Part shown: positions 19,320 through 27,428 of the stretch, one piece after another
Numbering within the stretch: position 1 is the first letter of the stretch
Layout of the letters: every line of letters begins with the position of its first letter
Origin: Microdochium bolleyi
Lineage: Eukaryota > Ascomycota > Sordariomycetes > Xylariales > Microdochiaceae
Direction: 5' to 3'
Assembly (NCBI GenBank): GCA_001566295.1
Contig: KQ964312.1
Coordinates: forward strand, 1 to 27,428
Length of the DNA stretch: 27,428 bases
Translations under genes and position numbers: made by a program
The notes under the pieces: model-generated
Seen by the model: the letters and a program-made list of their open reading frames with translations, nothing else
Database searches by the model: none
Told to the model about the DNA's origin: nothing

Positions 19320-19704
19320 GCTTATGCACATGGGCATTCCCAATAAACTCCAGTAGGATCCCTCGTGGTGGCTGAGATAACTGCGATAAACCTCACTGCA
19401 TGCGTCACTTTGTTGACTGCGTCATTTTGCTGTAGAGCACCACCTTTATAGGTGGTGCGTGGCACGGTTATACACTCCAGGAATACTGATGTGGAGGACT
19501 AGTCATCTACCATGCTGGGCTAGTGGGCACCATCGCCACTTCTACGACACGTGAGAGATGCTCGGCGTGGAGCAACACCTTTTGTTCAACTCCGCAAAAG
19601 CCTATTATAATTACGAGTCAATTTGCGAAGTTCAGATTCAGATAACTCCTGATAGGAACCTCATGTTCGTGAAAACTAGGTTAATCAAGGAAAATGGCAG
19701 CACC
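19320..19704. other. Intergenic with a perfect hairpin
   Basis: No gene recognised. A 22-nt perfect hairpin (arms GCACCACCT/AGGTGGTGC, loop TTAT) is at 19437-19458. Just before it an imperfect ~17-bp tandem repeat (TGCGTCACTTTGTTGAC / TGCGTCATTTTGCTGTA) lies at about 19400-19433. Confidence 0.5.
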
Positions 19705-21029
19705 TTAGGCCTTGTCATCCTTGAATCCAGGGGGCCAAGGAAAATCCTCGAAAATCTGATACTTGCCATCAATTCCGAGTACAGCACACTTTGCAAACTT
19801 GGATCGCAGCACCTGATGGCTGAGGTGGTTCTCGCAGACAAGAAACGCGTCGTTGTTGTACCCGCGCATGGACTCCTGTGTGCGCCACCCTCCACCTGTC
19901 ATTTCCCGCGCATTCCCGTCAGTACATTTGAACTCAAGTGGACCCTGAGCTGAGGGCCTGCAGAAGAAAAAATACCCAGGTTCTGCTGCGAAAAGCGCCT
20001 TGGTTCGTGATCCTTGGGAATCCCAATAATCATTCAGTTTGCAACCGTTTTTAGCAGCGGCCTCTTCCCTTAGCCAGACGACTCTGAAGGGGTTCTGGCA
20101 CAGCACAGCCAAGTATACGTCTGAGACGTTGTCACCCTTCTGGTAGTGATGGCCGAAAATTAGCGGCTCTTGGTCAAGAGCCGCTATCTCTAAGGTCTGG
20201 TCAGTGCTGGCGTTCCCCGCCTGAATCGCACTTTCGCTGAGGATCTCTAGGACCTGGTTCGAGAGAGGGTTCGAGAGAGTGTTCGAGAGTTGCCTTTCCC
20301 GGAATTCCCGTATCCGCTCTGGCGCCACCTCCCTAAGGCGTTCTGAAGCCATCCACGAGATAGCTCCAAGGAAATATCCTTCCCAGCGGATTAGAAACAT
20401 ATCTGCTTCGTCCGTAGTCTTACGACCGATGATTCTCCACTCGCTGATTTTGCTGCATTCGCGACCCAATTTGCCGTCCCATACGACCTCATAGGCTGAA
20501 GCAATATCCGGCATTTCCGTACGGACGACGCTCATCCTTTTTTTACACAGGGTCGGATTGGCTTGACTGTGTTCTTGGACCACGAACTCCGCACTGGTGC
20601 TAAATAGCGAACGTGTGTTCGCAATAATAGCCATGCTGTGCCCTGTGTCGTTTAGAGCCGGACTCTCTCTTGTAGCTTCATCGTCGCTGTGTTTTGTTTT
20701 TGCAGCTCTTAGGTTAGCCTTCTTGGCCCTTCTCTGCTCGCGTAGGCGGCCACTTGGTTCTCTGCGAGAACTTCGAGTTGCATGGCGTGTTGCACGGACT
20801 TGCTGCGTTTGTGCGCTGAATACGGTACTGTTGTTGACTACGATCTCCTCGGTCTTTGGGTGTGCTTCCGGTCGACGGATAGACGGGGTGTCGGTATCGG
20901 GTGCTGTGGGAGCGACTGAGGCGTGAGGTTGTAGAAGTGGGACGTTAGTTATTTCGTACTTTTCTGTGCACAAGGGTGGGTTCAAGGGGCTTTACCAAGT
21001 GCCTTTAGACGGTCGAGCCACGTCGTCAT
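19705..21029 (-). CDS. Chromodomain-like protein of unknown function, two exons
   Basis: Proposed exons are 21029-20996 and 20915-19705. The 80-nt intron has GTAAAG, a CTAAC branch-like site and CAG, joins in phase and supplies an ATG that the long frame itself lacks. The product has about 414 residues. Residues ~20-150 are Arg/Ser/Thr-rich and basic (RRAKKANLRAAKTK), probably disordered and possibly nuclear. Residues ~165-230 resemble a chromodomain: WRIIGRKTTDEADMFLIRWE, then GY, a conserved Trp, and a terminal helix ERIREFRERQ; such domains bind methylated histone tails or nucleic acid. A duplicated LSNTLSNPLSN stretch follows. The C-terminal ~150 residues (YHxKGDNVSDVYLAVLCQNP region to PWPPGF) form a compact, aromatic-rich unknown domain. 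No lesion is seen. Whether it is a host gene or the remnant of a mobile-element protein is unclear. Confidence 0.6.
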
Positions 21030-21660
21030 GTCGCTTGCGGTAATCTCGCTGTGGTGGTAGGTAATAAAGTAGATATCGAGGGTGGTTGAAAGTCTGAAAG
21101 TCTCGACCGGGCCTTGTTCCAATCACCGCGTCCGTCGACTAGGCAAGTCTGACAGGACTCTCGAGTGCAAGCCACACAAGACTATCAGCTGGCCCGCTAT
21201 GATGAATGACTTCCTTAAAAGGAATAACTTACATATCCATACATTATTTCCCAGTCGTGACGTTTCGTGCAAGTAGCGTTCCTGCGCTCGAGAGAGCTCA
21301 GAATGAGTGAATTCGGCGGTGGTAATTGATAGTTGTCTGTGTAAAGGAGAAGTTCTAAAAGAATACCTGTGAGCAGTGGAACTAGGTTTATATGCTCTGG
21401 AGGAGCTCTAAATGCTGACTCGGCGGTGCCTCGCGAGCACCGGTATGTACCTTACCTGCTTAATGTCACAACAGGCCTTCATAGGACATGACATATCCAT
21501 GAAGGGAATGAGCGAGACTTCGCAATGTGCAGGGATGGCAGATAAGGTATGGGGCGTCCGGGACCCTTGGGTTTAGACTTAATATGGGGACGAATAGTAC
21601 AATAGAATGGATAGAGTGCTTGAAGAGCAGCCTCCTTTCAACACGACGGTAACGAAGCCA
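21030..21660. other. Intergenic, holds one arm of an inverted repeat
   Basis: No gene recognised. Left copy of the dispersed repeat is at 21349-21476, and a weaker possible third copy is at about 21283-21322. Confidence 0.45.
21349..21476 (+). repeat. Left copy of a ~120-bp inverted dispersed repeat
   Basis: The stretch around GAGGAGCTCTAAATGCT and GCGAGCACCGGTA recurs in reverse complement at 25533-25650. Similarity by eye is about 75-80 percent over ~120 bp. It carries a small hairpin with arms GGTGC/GCACC. Confidence 0.7.
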
Positions 21661-21666
21661 GCAAGC

Positions 21667-22917
21667 CTAACTTTGATAATTAGGAAACACTGTGTGAACC
21701 GCCGTGTCGTACTCCCGCAGGATTGTCTGAGCCCTTGCTTCTGAGCGAGGTACGATGGAGCACTCAATGTCCTTCGGGTTGACAAGAATGCCTTCGCTGT
21801 AACCCGTCAGGGTTGGTATCGGTGGAGATCGGGCTTCCGAGGTTATCAAGCTTTTGCCCGAAATCAAAGGCCCAGATAAGCCTTGCTATGCCGATAAACA
21901 TCTCTCTCTCGGCAAGGTGTATGCCCGGGCAGATCCTTCTTCCGGCACCGTAGCCGTAGTGATCTCTGTTAACATAGTCTGGGAGGCAGCATACTCAGCC
22001 GCAAGCTTCGTTTTCCCTTCGTACCGACTAGGATCAAATACCGAAGGGTTTTCAAACGTTCACTCATCATGGTGTAAGCCCCAGACATTGATGAAAATGA
22101 CAGCCCCGCGTGGTAGGAAATATCCGTCGACGGTATCGTCGCTCGTAAGAGCATGAGGAAAGGCCAGGGGCGCGATAGGCCGCCATCGAAAGGCTTCCTT
22201 AATAATCATAGTGACATAAGGCAGTCTGTCATAGTCTGACCAGACAGGCGATCTATCTTCTCCAATGACTGCGTCGATCTCCTTCTGAGCAGCTCGTTGA
22301 ATTTGCGGATTCAGCGCTAAAGCCTGGATGACCACGAGCATGGTTGAAGCGATAGTCTCGGAGCCGCCTTCCTGAAATACCCCGCCAATAAACTCAAGTT
22401 GATTTTGCGTCATGCTCAAGCTGTCTTGACGATCGAGCACATAGTCTATTGCAGAGCTGCGTGTAATGTGCGCTCTGCGGCGATCTAGAACTTTCGAAAG
22501 AACACCTGAGTAGAGTTTCTTCATTCGGAGTCGAATGGCGGTGCATTTCTGAACCCAGTTCCCAAACCATGACTCCGGAAGCAAGCGGAGAAGCGGGAAT
22601 ATATCGACTGGAGGCAGTGCGCCTGGTTCCAGGAGGGTGGAAAATCGGTCTATTATATCGTACAGCTCTATTACATGAGAAGTACTGTACGATTCTGACC
22701 GGAGGCCGTAAGCAACGCTTATGATGACGCTGTTGCTGGTCCTTTTTGGATGTAGCATAAAGTCTTGTGGATTGACAAGGAAGTCGCGCATCATCTGAGT
22801 TTCCTCTGCTTCGATCATCTGGATGTAGCTTTTTTCGCACTGGCTGCTAGCGACGTGCTGATGGATCAGCTTGCGAAAAAGTCGCCATTTTGGACCATAC
22901 CGCATTACTGAAAGATG
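21667..22917 (-). pseudogene. Cytochrome P450 pseudogene (CYP2-like, E-class group I)
   Basis: Heme monooxygenase of the fungal type found in secondary metabolism, N-terminally truncated. It begins abruptly at MRYGPKWRLFRKLIHQHVAS (C-helix region, 22905), so roughly the first 110-120 residues, with the membrane anchor, are gone. The I-helix QEGGSETIAS (near 22365), ExxR in KEAFRWRP (near 22180) and the heme loop HYGYGAGRRICPG (near 21935-21975) are all recognisable. Lesions: a TGA after HHDE at about 22060, a one-base frame change between AAEYAAS and the DHYGYG block near 21975, and another near 21810 before GYSEGILVNPKDIE. The last frame ends in TAG at 21667. Conserved motifs despite three lesions suggest fairly recent inactivation. 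Confidence 0.85.
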
Positions 22918-22927
22918 ATCTCCTTTT

Positions 22928-23960
22928 GTGATTCAGTCCTGCGTAACGAACAGATCGGGTCTGTCACTGTACGTCCGTAATTATCACTACCGGATTCCGC
23001 CCGAAATAAAGCGTAAAAATTCCGCCGTTAAGGCAAGTCGCACCTTATACGTCCCGAGCTGTAGTCTTCTAGCTGGATGTGGGGGACTCGATGACAACCG
23101 AGAGGGCGACGATCAACCTAAGCGGAACGTGGGCCATAACACGGAGCAACGGACTGTCTGTGCGTAGACCACTGTCGAATTCCCCGCCGGCAGGACTATA
23201 ACGGTCACTTCTTCGACACCCGGCATGGACTGTCCCTATCAAAGTTTCGCCGAGGTCGTCGTCGTGGGACACTCGCTTAGATTGGCTCAGCTTACTCTTC
23301 AACTACAAGTTGAGGAATACATACAGCGAAGTTCCTCCTTTGCGGGCTAGAGACGTTTTCAGCAGAACCCATAAGGGATTTCCTGCCACCTCCTTCCCCT
23401 GCGTTGTCTCCTACCAGCGAGGATATATAGCGAAGTATGGAATACCTTATAAGATAGCATGACCGGCAGGACATTACTAGGGAAGACCTAAATTCTCATC
23501 TCTATGCCTAAGTTACAGTAACCCATAGTGATTTACGAGGGATTTACGTGGTAAGACAGAACGTTGTGAAGTGTGAAGTTGGAGAAGCCTTGAACACCCT
23601 CTCTGGCCTAGGTTCTCACAGAGTCTCTTTAAAACCACCGAAATAACGACGTCGACGAAGGCATCGATTAAGCCCATACCTGCTCGCTAGCTGGCGTTTC
23701 GATTAGTTCTTTCCGTCTCAGTGGACTGCCCGAGCTTTACCTCCTTCGCAGAACAGCAACCCAGAAGCTCGATCTGGCGGCTGATGCTGAAGGTCGGAAG
23801 TCTGACTGGACATTGCTATATTCCAGGTTCATATCAGGGGGCGAGGACATTGTGATCGCACGAGTCACACGGGGATTGGGATGAAGAGGAATGCAAAGGC
23901 GGAAGAGCAGATACGAACATGGATAAATATGCGAGCTAGTGACAAACGCAAAATTTCTAC
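22928..23960. other. Intergenic, no gene recognised
   Basis: Several chance frames occur but none shows a recognisable domain. A short stretch near 23710-23870 reads like decayed coding sequence (LPELYLLRRTATQKLDLAAD in one plus frame), without an identifiable family. Confidence 0.4.
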
Positions 23961-23963
23961 TTG

Positions 23964-24518
23964 TTAGCTACTGGAGCGTAAGCACTCTTGCGCTTCCGAG
24001 CCCCACATACTTTCTGCAAGGTTTTTGCCGTCACTCGCCTGCATATACCCAACAGCAAACCTCCCCTGTGTGCCCGTTGTTCCGGCTATGTTCTCGCCGC
24101 ATGCCTCCTGAATGAAACCAAAAGATTTATCAATTTCAGATTCTGTAAGCATGAGCTTATCTAAACCTTCGTTCACCACGAAGACGATGATATCCCTGCT
24201 AGGGAGAGTCACCGAATCTCCCAGTGCCAACTCATAAGTAACAAGCAGTTTTTTAAAGTCATCGGTGGCGGTTCTCACGGCTGCCTCGTTGAGATTCCGA
24301 TCGCAGCCACAACGAGTGTTAACCCAGGCGACTCTCCTTGCCAGGGCGAGAGCAGTCGACGTTGAAAGGACAGTTCCAGTACTATCAGTCTCTTCGTTCG
24401 GAAGATGGACCCCAATCGCGGTTGTACCGCGAGGTAAGGAAGTTGAAATCCGCTCTGGCGTGAGAAAGGTTAATGCGGTAGTAACAAAAAAGAAATACAA
24501 TAGCGTAGCAAAGGACAT
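23964..24518 (-). CDS. Small secreted protein, 184 residues
   Basis: A single-exon frame from the ATG at 24518. Residues 1-20 (MSFATLLYFFFVTTALTFLT) are a typical signal peptide with hydrophobic core, so the product should enter the secretory pathway. The mature part has four cysteines (CGC near residue 70, EACGEN near 139, ECLRSSS near the end) and conserved-looking text CGCDRNLNEAA, DIIVFVVNEGLD, EACGENIAGTTG and FAVGYMQ. I recall small secreted ascomycete proteins with a CxCxxxLN start, an aliphatic VVAFVCN-like strand, a xxCGxxVAGT turn and a GYMQY end; this resembles them but lacks some of their cysteines. The TATA box lies just upstream. The function, effector-like or antimicrobial, is a guess. 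Confidence 0.65.
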   Translation of the reverse strand: MSFATLLYFFFVTTALTFLTPERISTSLPRGTTAIGVHLPNEETDSTGTVLSTSTALALARRVAWVNTRCGCDRNLNEAAVRTATDDFKKLLVTYELALGDSVTLPSRDIIVFVVNEGLDKLMLTESEIDKSFGFIQEACGENIAGTTGTQGRFAVGYMQASDGKNLAESMWGSEAQECLRSSS

Positions 24519-24551
24519 ATGGAGGGTATATCATATTAGCTTCAGAGTCCT

Positions 24552-24560
24552 GTTTATATA
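24552..24560 (-). promoter_or_regulatory. TATA box of the secreted-protein gene
   Basis: The minus strand reads TATATAAAC about 35-42 nt upstream of the ATG at 24518. The distance is short but workable for a fungal gene with a brief leader. Confidence 0.45.
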
Positions 24561-24599
24561 TCTGGAAGACGTCTTATATCATATATATTGGTCAACCCA

Positions 24600-25225
24600 A
24601 AGTATCCGCCTCACGTGTACGGCTGCCTAACCGTAGTCGGATGATGGGATAAGTCTGGTTCGTTAGCCGACTTTTAGCCTGTCAAGAACGCCTGAGTTAT
24701 TCGCCCTCGTCTGATCCATCTGGGATCGTAGCGGATCTTGCCATATATTCAAGTCACGCCTGGCGAAACTTTTGACCTCGGCTCCTCTGAGCACGACAGC
24801 AATTCCCGTCACTAAGATTGTGTGGTGTGGTCTCTGTAACTTCAGCACGACGGCGTCCGAGACATGGTTCAAGGAGAACATGGACTGCATGTAGGAAGTC
24901 GAGGAGGATCTGGACTACCCGAGAGAACGCCCGAGTTGGAGTTCAAGGGCCCATGCACACACCACACCAGTATTGTCGAGACAGTCCAGAAGAGACAACA
25001 CGAAGCGCAACGCAGTTATCAAATCAAGCTCCCGACACAAGAGCCCGCCTATACACAAGCAAGTACGGCGCAAGTGGTTTCGTAGAGCTGGACGACAACT
25101 ACATCGGGTTTGCACCATTTGTCAATGCATCAGTGTAGCAGACCATGGCAGGCCTTTCGCACCCTGCTTTCACCATCTGCAACCACATCAACGAGTCAAT
25201 TTACGACGATGCAAGGTATGTAATA
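24600..25225. other. No clear gene
   Basis: Open frames up to about 100 codons occur on both strands. The least random text is SKYGASGFVELDDNYIGFAP in a plus frame near 25050-25115, but I recognise no family and no start or splice model fits. Confidence 0.4.
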
Positions 25226-25444
25226 TCACATCCCACCCTCTAACTGTCCCAAGCTATCCAGGACGCCCCTGAACTCCATGATCTTTGAACCCGGAATCAC
25301 CTCGAACTCGACACATGTGGCCGAACTTTGATTGGCAGCGATTCCACATAACGGCTGACCTTGGTCCATTGGCTGGTCACATTCGTAGTCTGTACATTTA
25401 CAGCAGACGCAAGTGATGCTTATCCGGCATAGGCTGTACAACAT
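25226..25444 (-). CDS. Cysteine-rich short open frame, possibly a fragment
   Basis: A 72-codon frame with an unusually cysteine-rich first half (SLCRISITCVCCKCTDYEC, then LCG and ATC, eight Cys in about 45 residues). It continues into CVEFEVIPGSKIMEFRG. The pattern suggests part of a secreted disulfide-rich protein, yet no signal peptide precedes it in frame. The start given is only the first available one. It may be an exon, a relic or chance. I do not recognise the family. Confidence 0.3.
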   Translation of the reverse strand: MLYSLCRISITCVCCKCTDYECDQPMDQGQPLCGIAANQSSATCVEFEVIPGSKIMEFRGVLDSLGQLEGGM

Positions 25445-25532
25445 CGGGGATGGCTGCCTCGAATTTGAAGATGTGAGAAACCTTTCGTTGCTTCAGATTA
25501 TTTGATTTGCTTTGTGGGAATCAGCAGTATAA

Positions 25533-25650
25533 CCATGTTGCGACATTAACCAGGTACCGGTGCTCGCATGGCACCGATGAGTTAGCATTTAGAGCTCCTC
25601 TGAAGCACATAAACCGAGTTCAGTGCTCGCAGTAACTCGTTTAGAGCTTT
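25533..25650 (-). repeat. Right copy of the ~120-bp inverted dispersed repeat
   Basis: Reverse complement matches 21349-21476, including the shared GAGGAGCTCTAAATGCT string, the GCGAGCACCGGTA string and a TTAATGTCxCAACA end. It is immediately followed (25653-25667) by AACCCTACCCTAACC. Confidence 0.7.
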
Positions 25651-25652
25651 TC

Positions 25653-25667
25653 AACCCTACCCTAACC
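25653..25667. repeat. Short telomere-like motif
   Basis: AACCCTACCCTAACC is a degenerate CCCTAA-type string directly abutting the dispersed repeat. Too short to be a telomere tract. Confidence 0.4.
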
Positions 25668-26142
25668 AAAACCCGACCTTCTTTCTACACCATTTATAAC
25701 TGCAAAGAAGCCCACCAGAGACCTCAGGGCTAGGCCATACAGCCGGCTTTATCACGAGGAGCAGGCTACTGTCATTAAGCTCGAGCTTACCAACAAAGGT
25801 GTTCTGAACGCGCGAGACCTCATTGATCCTGCACAGCGAGATGTAATGAACATAGAGGCCTGCGTTAACGAGCTGGAAGCATGTAACCCGATCTGCATCA
25901 GGGAAGATAGCCCTTACGAGATCAAGTACAATGCACACGGTGCACTCAGTTCTTTTCGGTTAGTGGCCGGTTCAGGGCCAGAGAGGCACGCTCTCGGACG
26001 ATATGCTGTGGCGCCAGCCTCACACACATCTACCTTGCAAGGACCGATGCCACATGGTTCTCCGCACCGAGTCAACCAGACTCGAACTCGGACGATAAAG
26101 TCTGATGTATCCGATCAGGGTCGCGACAAGAGCATATCGTAG
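25666..26142 (+). CDS. Unrecognised open frame, no good start
   Basis: The frame is open for 159 codons from 25666 (a stop lies at 25663), but the first ATG is at 25846. The text before and after that ATG reads alike (RLYHEEQATVIKLELTNKGV, then DLIDPAQRDVMNIEACVNEL and CIREDSPYEIKYNAHG), with coding-like amino-acid balance up to about 25960 and less so after. It may be part of a gene whose 5' end was cut at the adjoining repeat. No family recognised, and chance cannot be excluded. Confidence 0.3.
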   Translation, partial: PKPDLLSTPFITAKKPTRDLRARPYSRLYHEEQATVIKLELTNKGVLNARDLIDPAQRDVMNIEACVNELEACNPICIREDSPYEIKYNAHGALSSFRLVAGSGPERHALGRYAVAPASHTSTLQGPMPHGSPHRVNQTRTRTIKSDVSDQGRDKSIS

Positions 26143-26410
26143 TGGCGTACACATAATAATTTATCGCGCTATGGGACCGCGAGATATTTTATCAAGTAAT
26201 TGAATCTTTGAGGTCAAAGTCGGGAAAGCCGATATATCTGTCGTGCTCTTAGTTACCCCTCTAGCCTGTCATGACAAGATCGCCGCGAGCTTGGCGGGTG
26301 ATCTTATTTTCGGCCTTGGCCGTATGTTCAGATGCATCGTATCCGTTGGTTCCTACGTACCAGCGATTGCGAACGATATGACCATACTGTCGTTCCGTAT
26401 GCATAAGCTA
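26143..26410. other. Intergenic, nothing recognised
   Basis: No coding or RNA feature is seen. Base composition changes from balanced to clearly GC-rich to the right of about 26440. Confidence 0.4.
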
Positions 26411-26412
26411 TC

Positions 26413-27428
26413 AAGTCGTCTGCTTAACCTTGTCGATGATTTCTACCACGAGGTGATGCCGGCGTGCCTGCGCTCGTCGACGAGGGCGGTGCACTCGTGG
26501 GCGTCGCCATTCTTGAGGGTGACGAGGATCTCGTCCGGGCTGTGCCTGCCGTTGCGGCAGATGCGAGTCGAAGGCTGCACGAGGCCGTAAGAGGCGCCGC
26601 CGTAGCCTGAGACGGCCTTGCGGACGCAGTCGGGCACCTGGGGCGTGGCGAAACAGGGGAACACCCATCGGATAGGGTCGTCCGGTCCCCGCACTTGCCC
26701 ATAAGGCGCCAGGTGTTGAAGATGAAGACGCAAGGGTCGGCCTGGTCGGCGCTGACCTGGATGCGCGACAGGCTGCCGCCTTAGCGGAAGTAGTTCTCGA
26801 AGGTCTCCTCGTACGCGCGGATGAAGCCGGGCAGCCGGGCTGTCTCGACAGCCTTGCTGATGTGGATCTCGAGCTTGCGGACCTCGGCCGGATCGTCAAG
26901 CGCCTTGATCAACGGCGAGACTGGGTACGAGACCTCATCATAGACAGCGCGGCTGCCGAGCTCATTATCGGCGCGGTTGAGGCCGACGGCGAAGAGGACG
27001 TCTGCCGCGGGCTCGCCTGCATCGTCAGCCTCGGCACCGGTGCTCATGTCGTGCCGCCGCCGCCGGGAACGGCCCGCGCGACCGCGCAAGGTCATTGTCA
27101 GGATCCAGGCCTGTGCGGCCCACGTGCAGAACCGAGTGCACGAGACGTCGTCGGTGCCAGGTGTCGAGACTTGGACGAGGAGCTGGGTGAAGCGGCCGGG
27201 AGGTGTTGTGATGGTCTTGGAGGCAGGTGGCCCACAGCTCTCGGCGGCGTAGGCGCACTGCTGGTCGAATTGCACAGAGTAGCGGTCGACGTCACGTTTC
27301 GAAGGGTCTGCGGGAACAGTGCTGCTTTCGGAGGGCGCAACTGAGCCATGACGGACCATGCTCTTCCAGCTGGGCTCGCCGAAGCGGAGCTGGCGGTGTC
27401 TGGGAAGCTTGACATTGGCACAAGTCAC
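26413..27428 (-). pseudogene. Unrecognised GC-rich gene, interrupted, open at window edge
   Basis: The GC-rich frame enters from the right edge and reads on to a TAA at 26781-26783 (text such as YSVQFDQQCAYAAESCGPPA, LGSRAVYDEVSYPVSPLIKA and LPGFIRAYEETFENYFR). Beyond the TAA the same frame stays coherent (GGSLSRIQVSADQADPCVFI, FNTWRL). Then near 26700 the coherent text moves to another frame (VPDCVRKAVSGYGGASYGLV, TRICRNGRHSPDEI, ECTALVDERRHAGITSW) and stops near 26443. I do not recognise the family. Either this is a gene broken by one nonsense and one frame change, or an unresolved intron accounts for the second break. A GC-AG intron there (GCAAGT...CAG) does not keep phase. The GC richness sets it apart from its left neighbours. 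Confidence 0.45.

Noticed and set aside
20964..20995. A 32-nt intron ending at GTGCACAG in the chromodomain-like gene
   Set aside because: Too short for a fungal intron; the 80-nt alternative has a branch-like site and keeps phase.
26079..26087. Minus-strand GTTCGAGTC, a B-box match preceded by an anticodon-loop-like string
   Set aside because: No A box or acceptor stem of the right spacing; at most a decayed tRNA-derived piece.
26639..26699. A GC-AG intron (GCAAGT...CAG) that might repair the right-edge gene
   Set aside because: Donor and acceptor phases do not match, and it would not remove the TAA at 26781.
26862..27344. Plus-strand CIVSLGTG resembling a patatin motif
   Set aside because: No nucleophile motif or other patatin features, and the minus strand reads as the coherent protein.

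Overview
The window looks like a piece of a filamentous ascomycete (Pezizomycotina) genome. Introns are short (46-80 nt, GT-AG, several with CTAAC/CTAAT-type branch points). The protein families seen are typical of that group: dynamin-like GTPases, NACHT NLRs with SesB or nucleoside-phosphorylase N-termini, DUF6601-type membrane proteins, a telomere-linked-helicase-like relic, a pogo/Fot1-like transposase and a CYP2-like P450. I cannot name genus or species. A 645-nt run of N sits inside a tandem repeat.

Layout. 1-1321 (-): N-terminal two thirds of a dynamin-like GTPase with five exons, cut by the window edge. 1322-2725: no gene seen. 2726-4855: a truncated second dynamin-like GTPase (+) fused head-on to a decayed ABCC-type transporter (-). 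4933-6539 (+): an intact three-exon BTB-domain gene. 6585-7915: a scrap of a beta-propeller protein (+) abutting a truncated nucleoside-phosphorylase/NACHT NLR (-). 8620-9702 (+): an AT-rich, unrecognised, propeller-like 360-residue protein with its own TATA box. 10660-11400 (+): a telomere-linked-helicase-like relic, followed by a likely solo LTR (11416-12092) that carries telomere-like TTAGGG motifs.

12193-16497 (-) is the main gene: an NLR with a SesB-like alpha/beta-hydrolase domain, a hydrophobic hinge, a NACHT ATPase and an array of nearly identical 33-residue HEAT-like repeats interrupted by the assembly gap. Divergent from it, 17302-18153 (+) encodes a DUF6601-type protein with two membrane helices; the two share an upstream region of about 0.8 kb. 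Then come a pogo-like transposase relic (18190-19310), a two-exon chromodomain-like gene (19705-21029, -), a P450 pseudogene (21667-22917, -), a small secreted protein gene (23964-24518, -) and poorly understood cysteine-containing and GC-rich open frames to the right edge. A ~120-bp repeat occurs in inverted orientation at 21349-21476 and 25533-25650, bracketing the P450 and secreted-protein block.

Overall this is an accessory, rearranged and repeat-rich region. Sharp junctions between unrelated gene relics alternate with a few apparently intact genes. The most biologically interesting unit is the SesB-NACHT-HEAT NLR with its divergent membrane-protein neighbour. A functional link between the two is only a hypothesis from arrangement.
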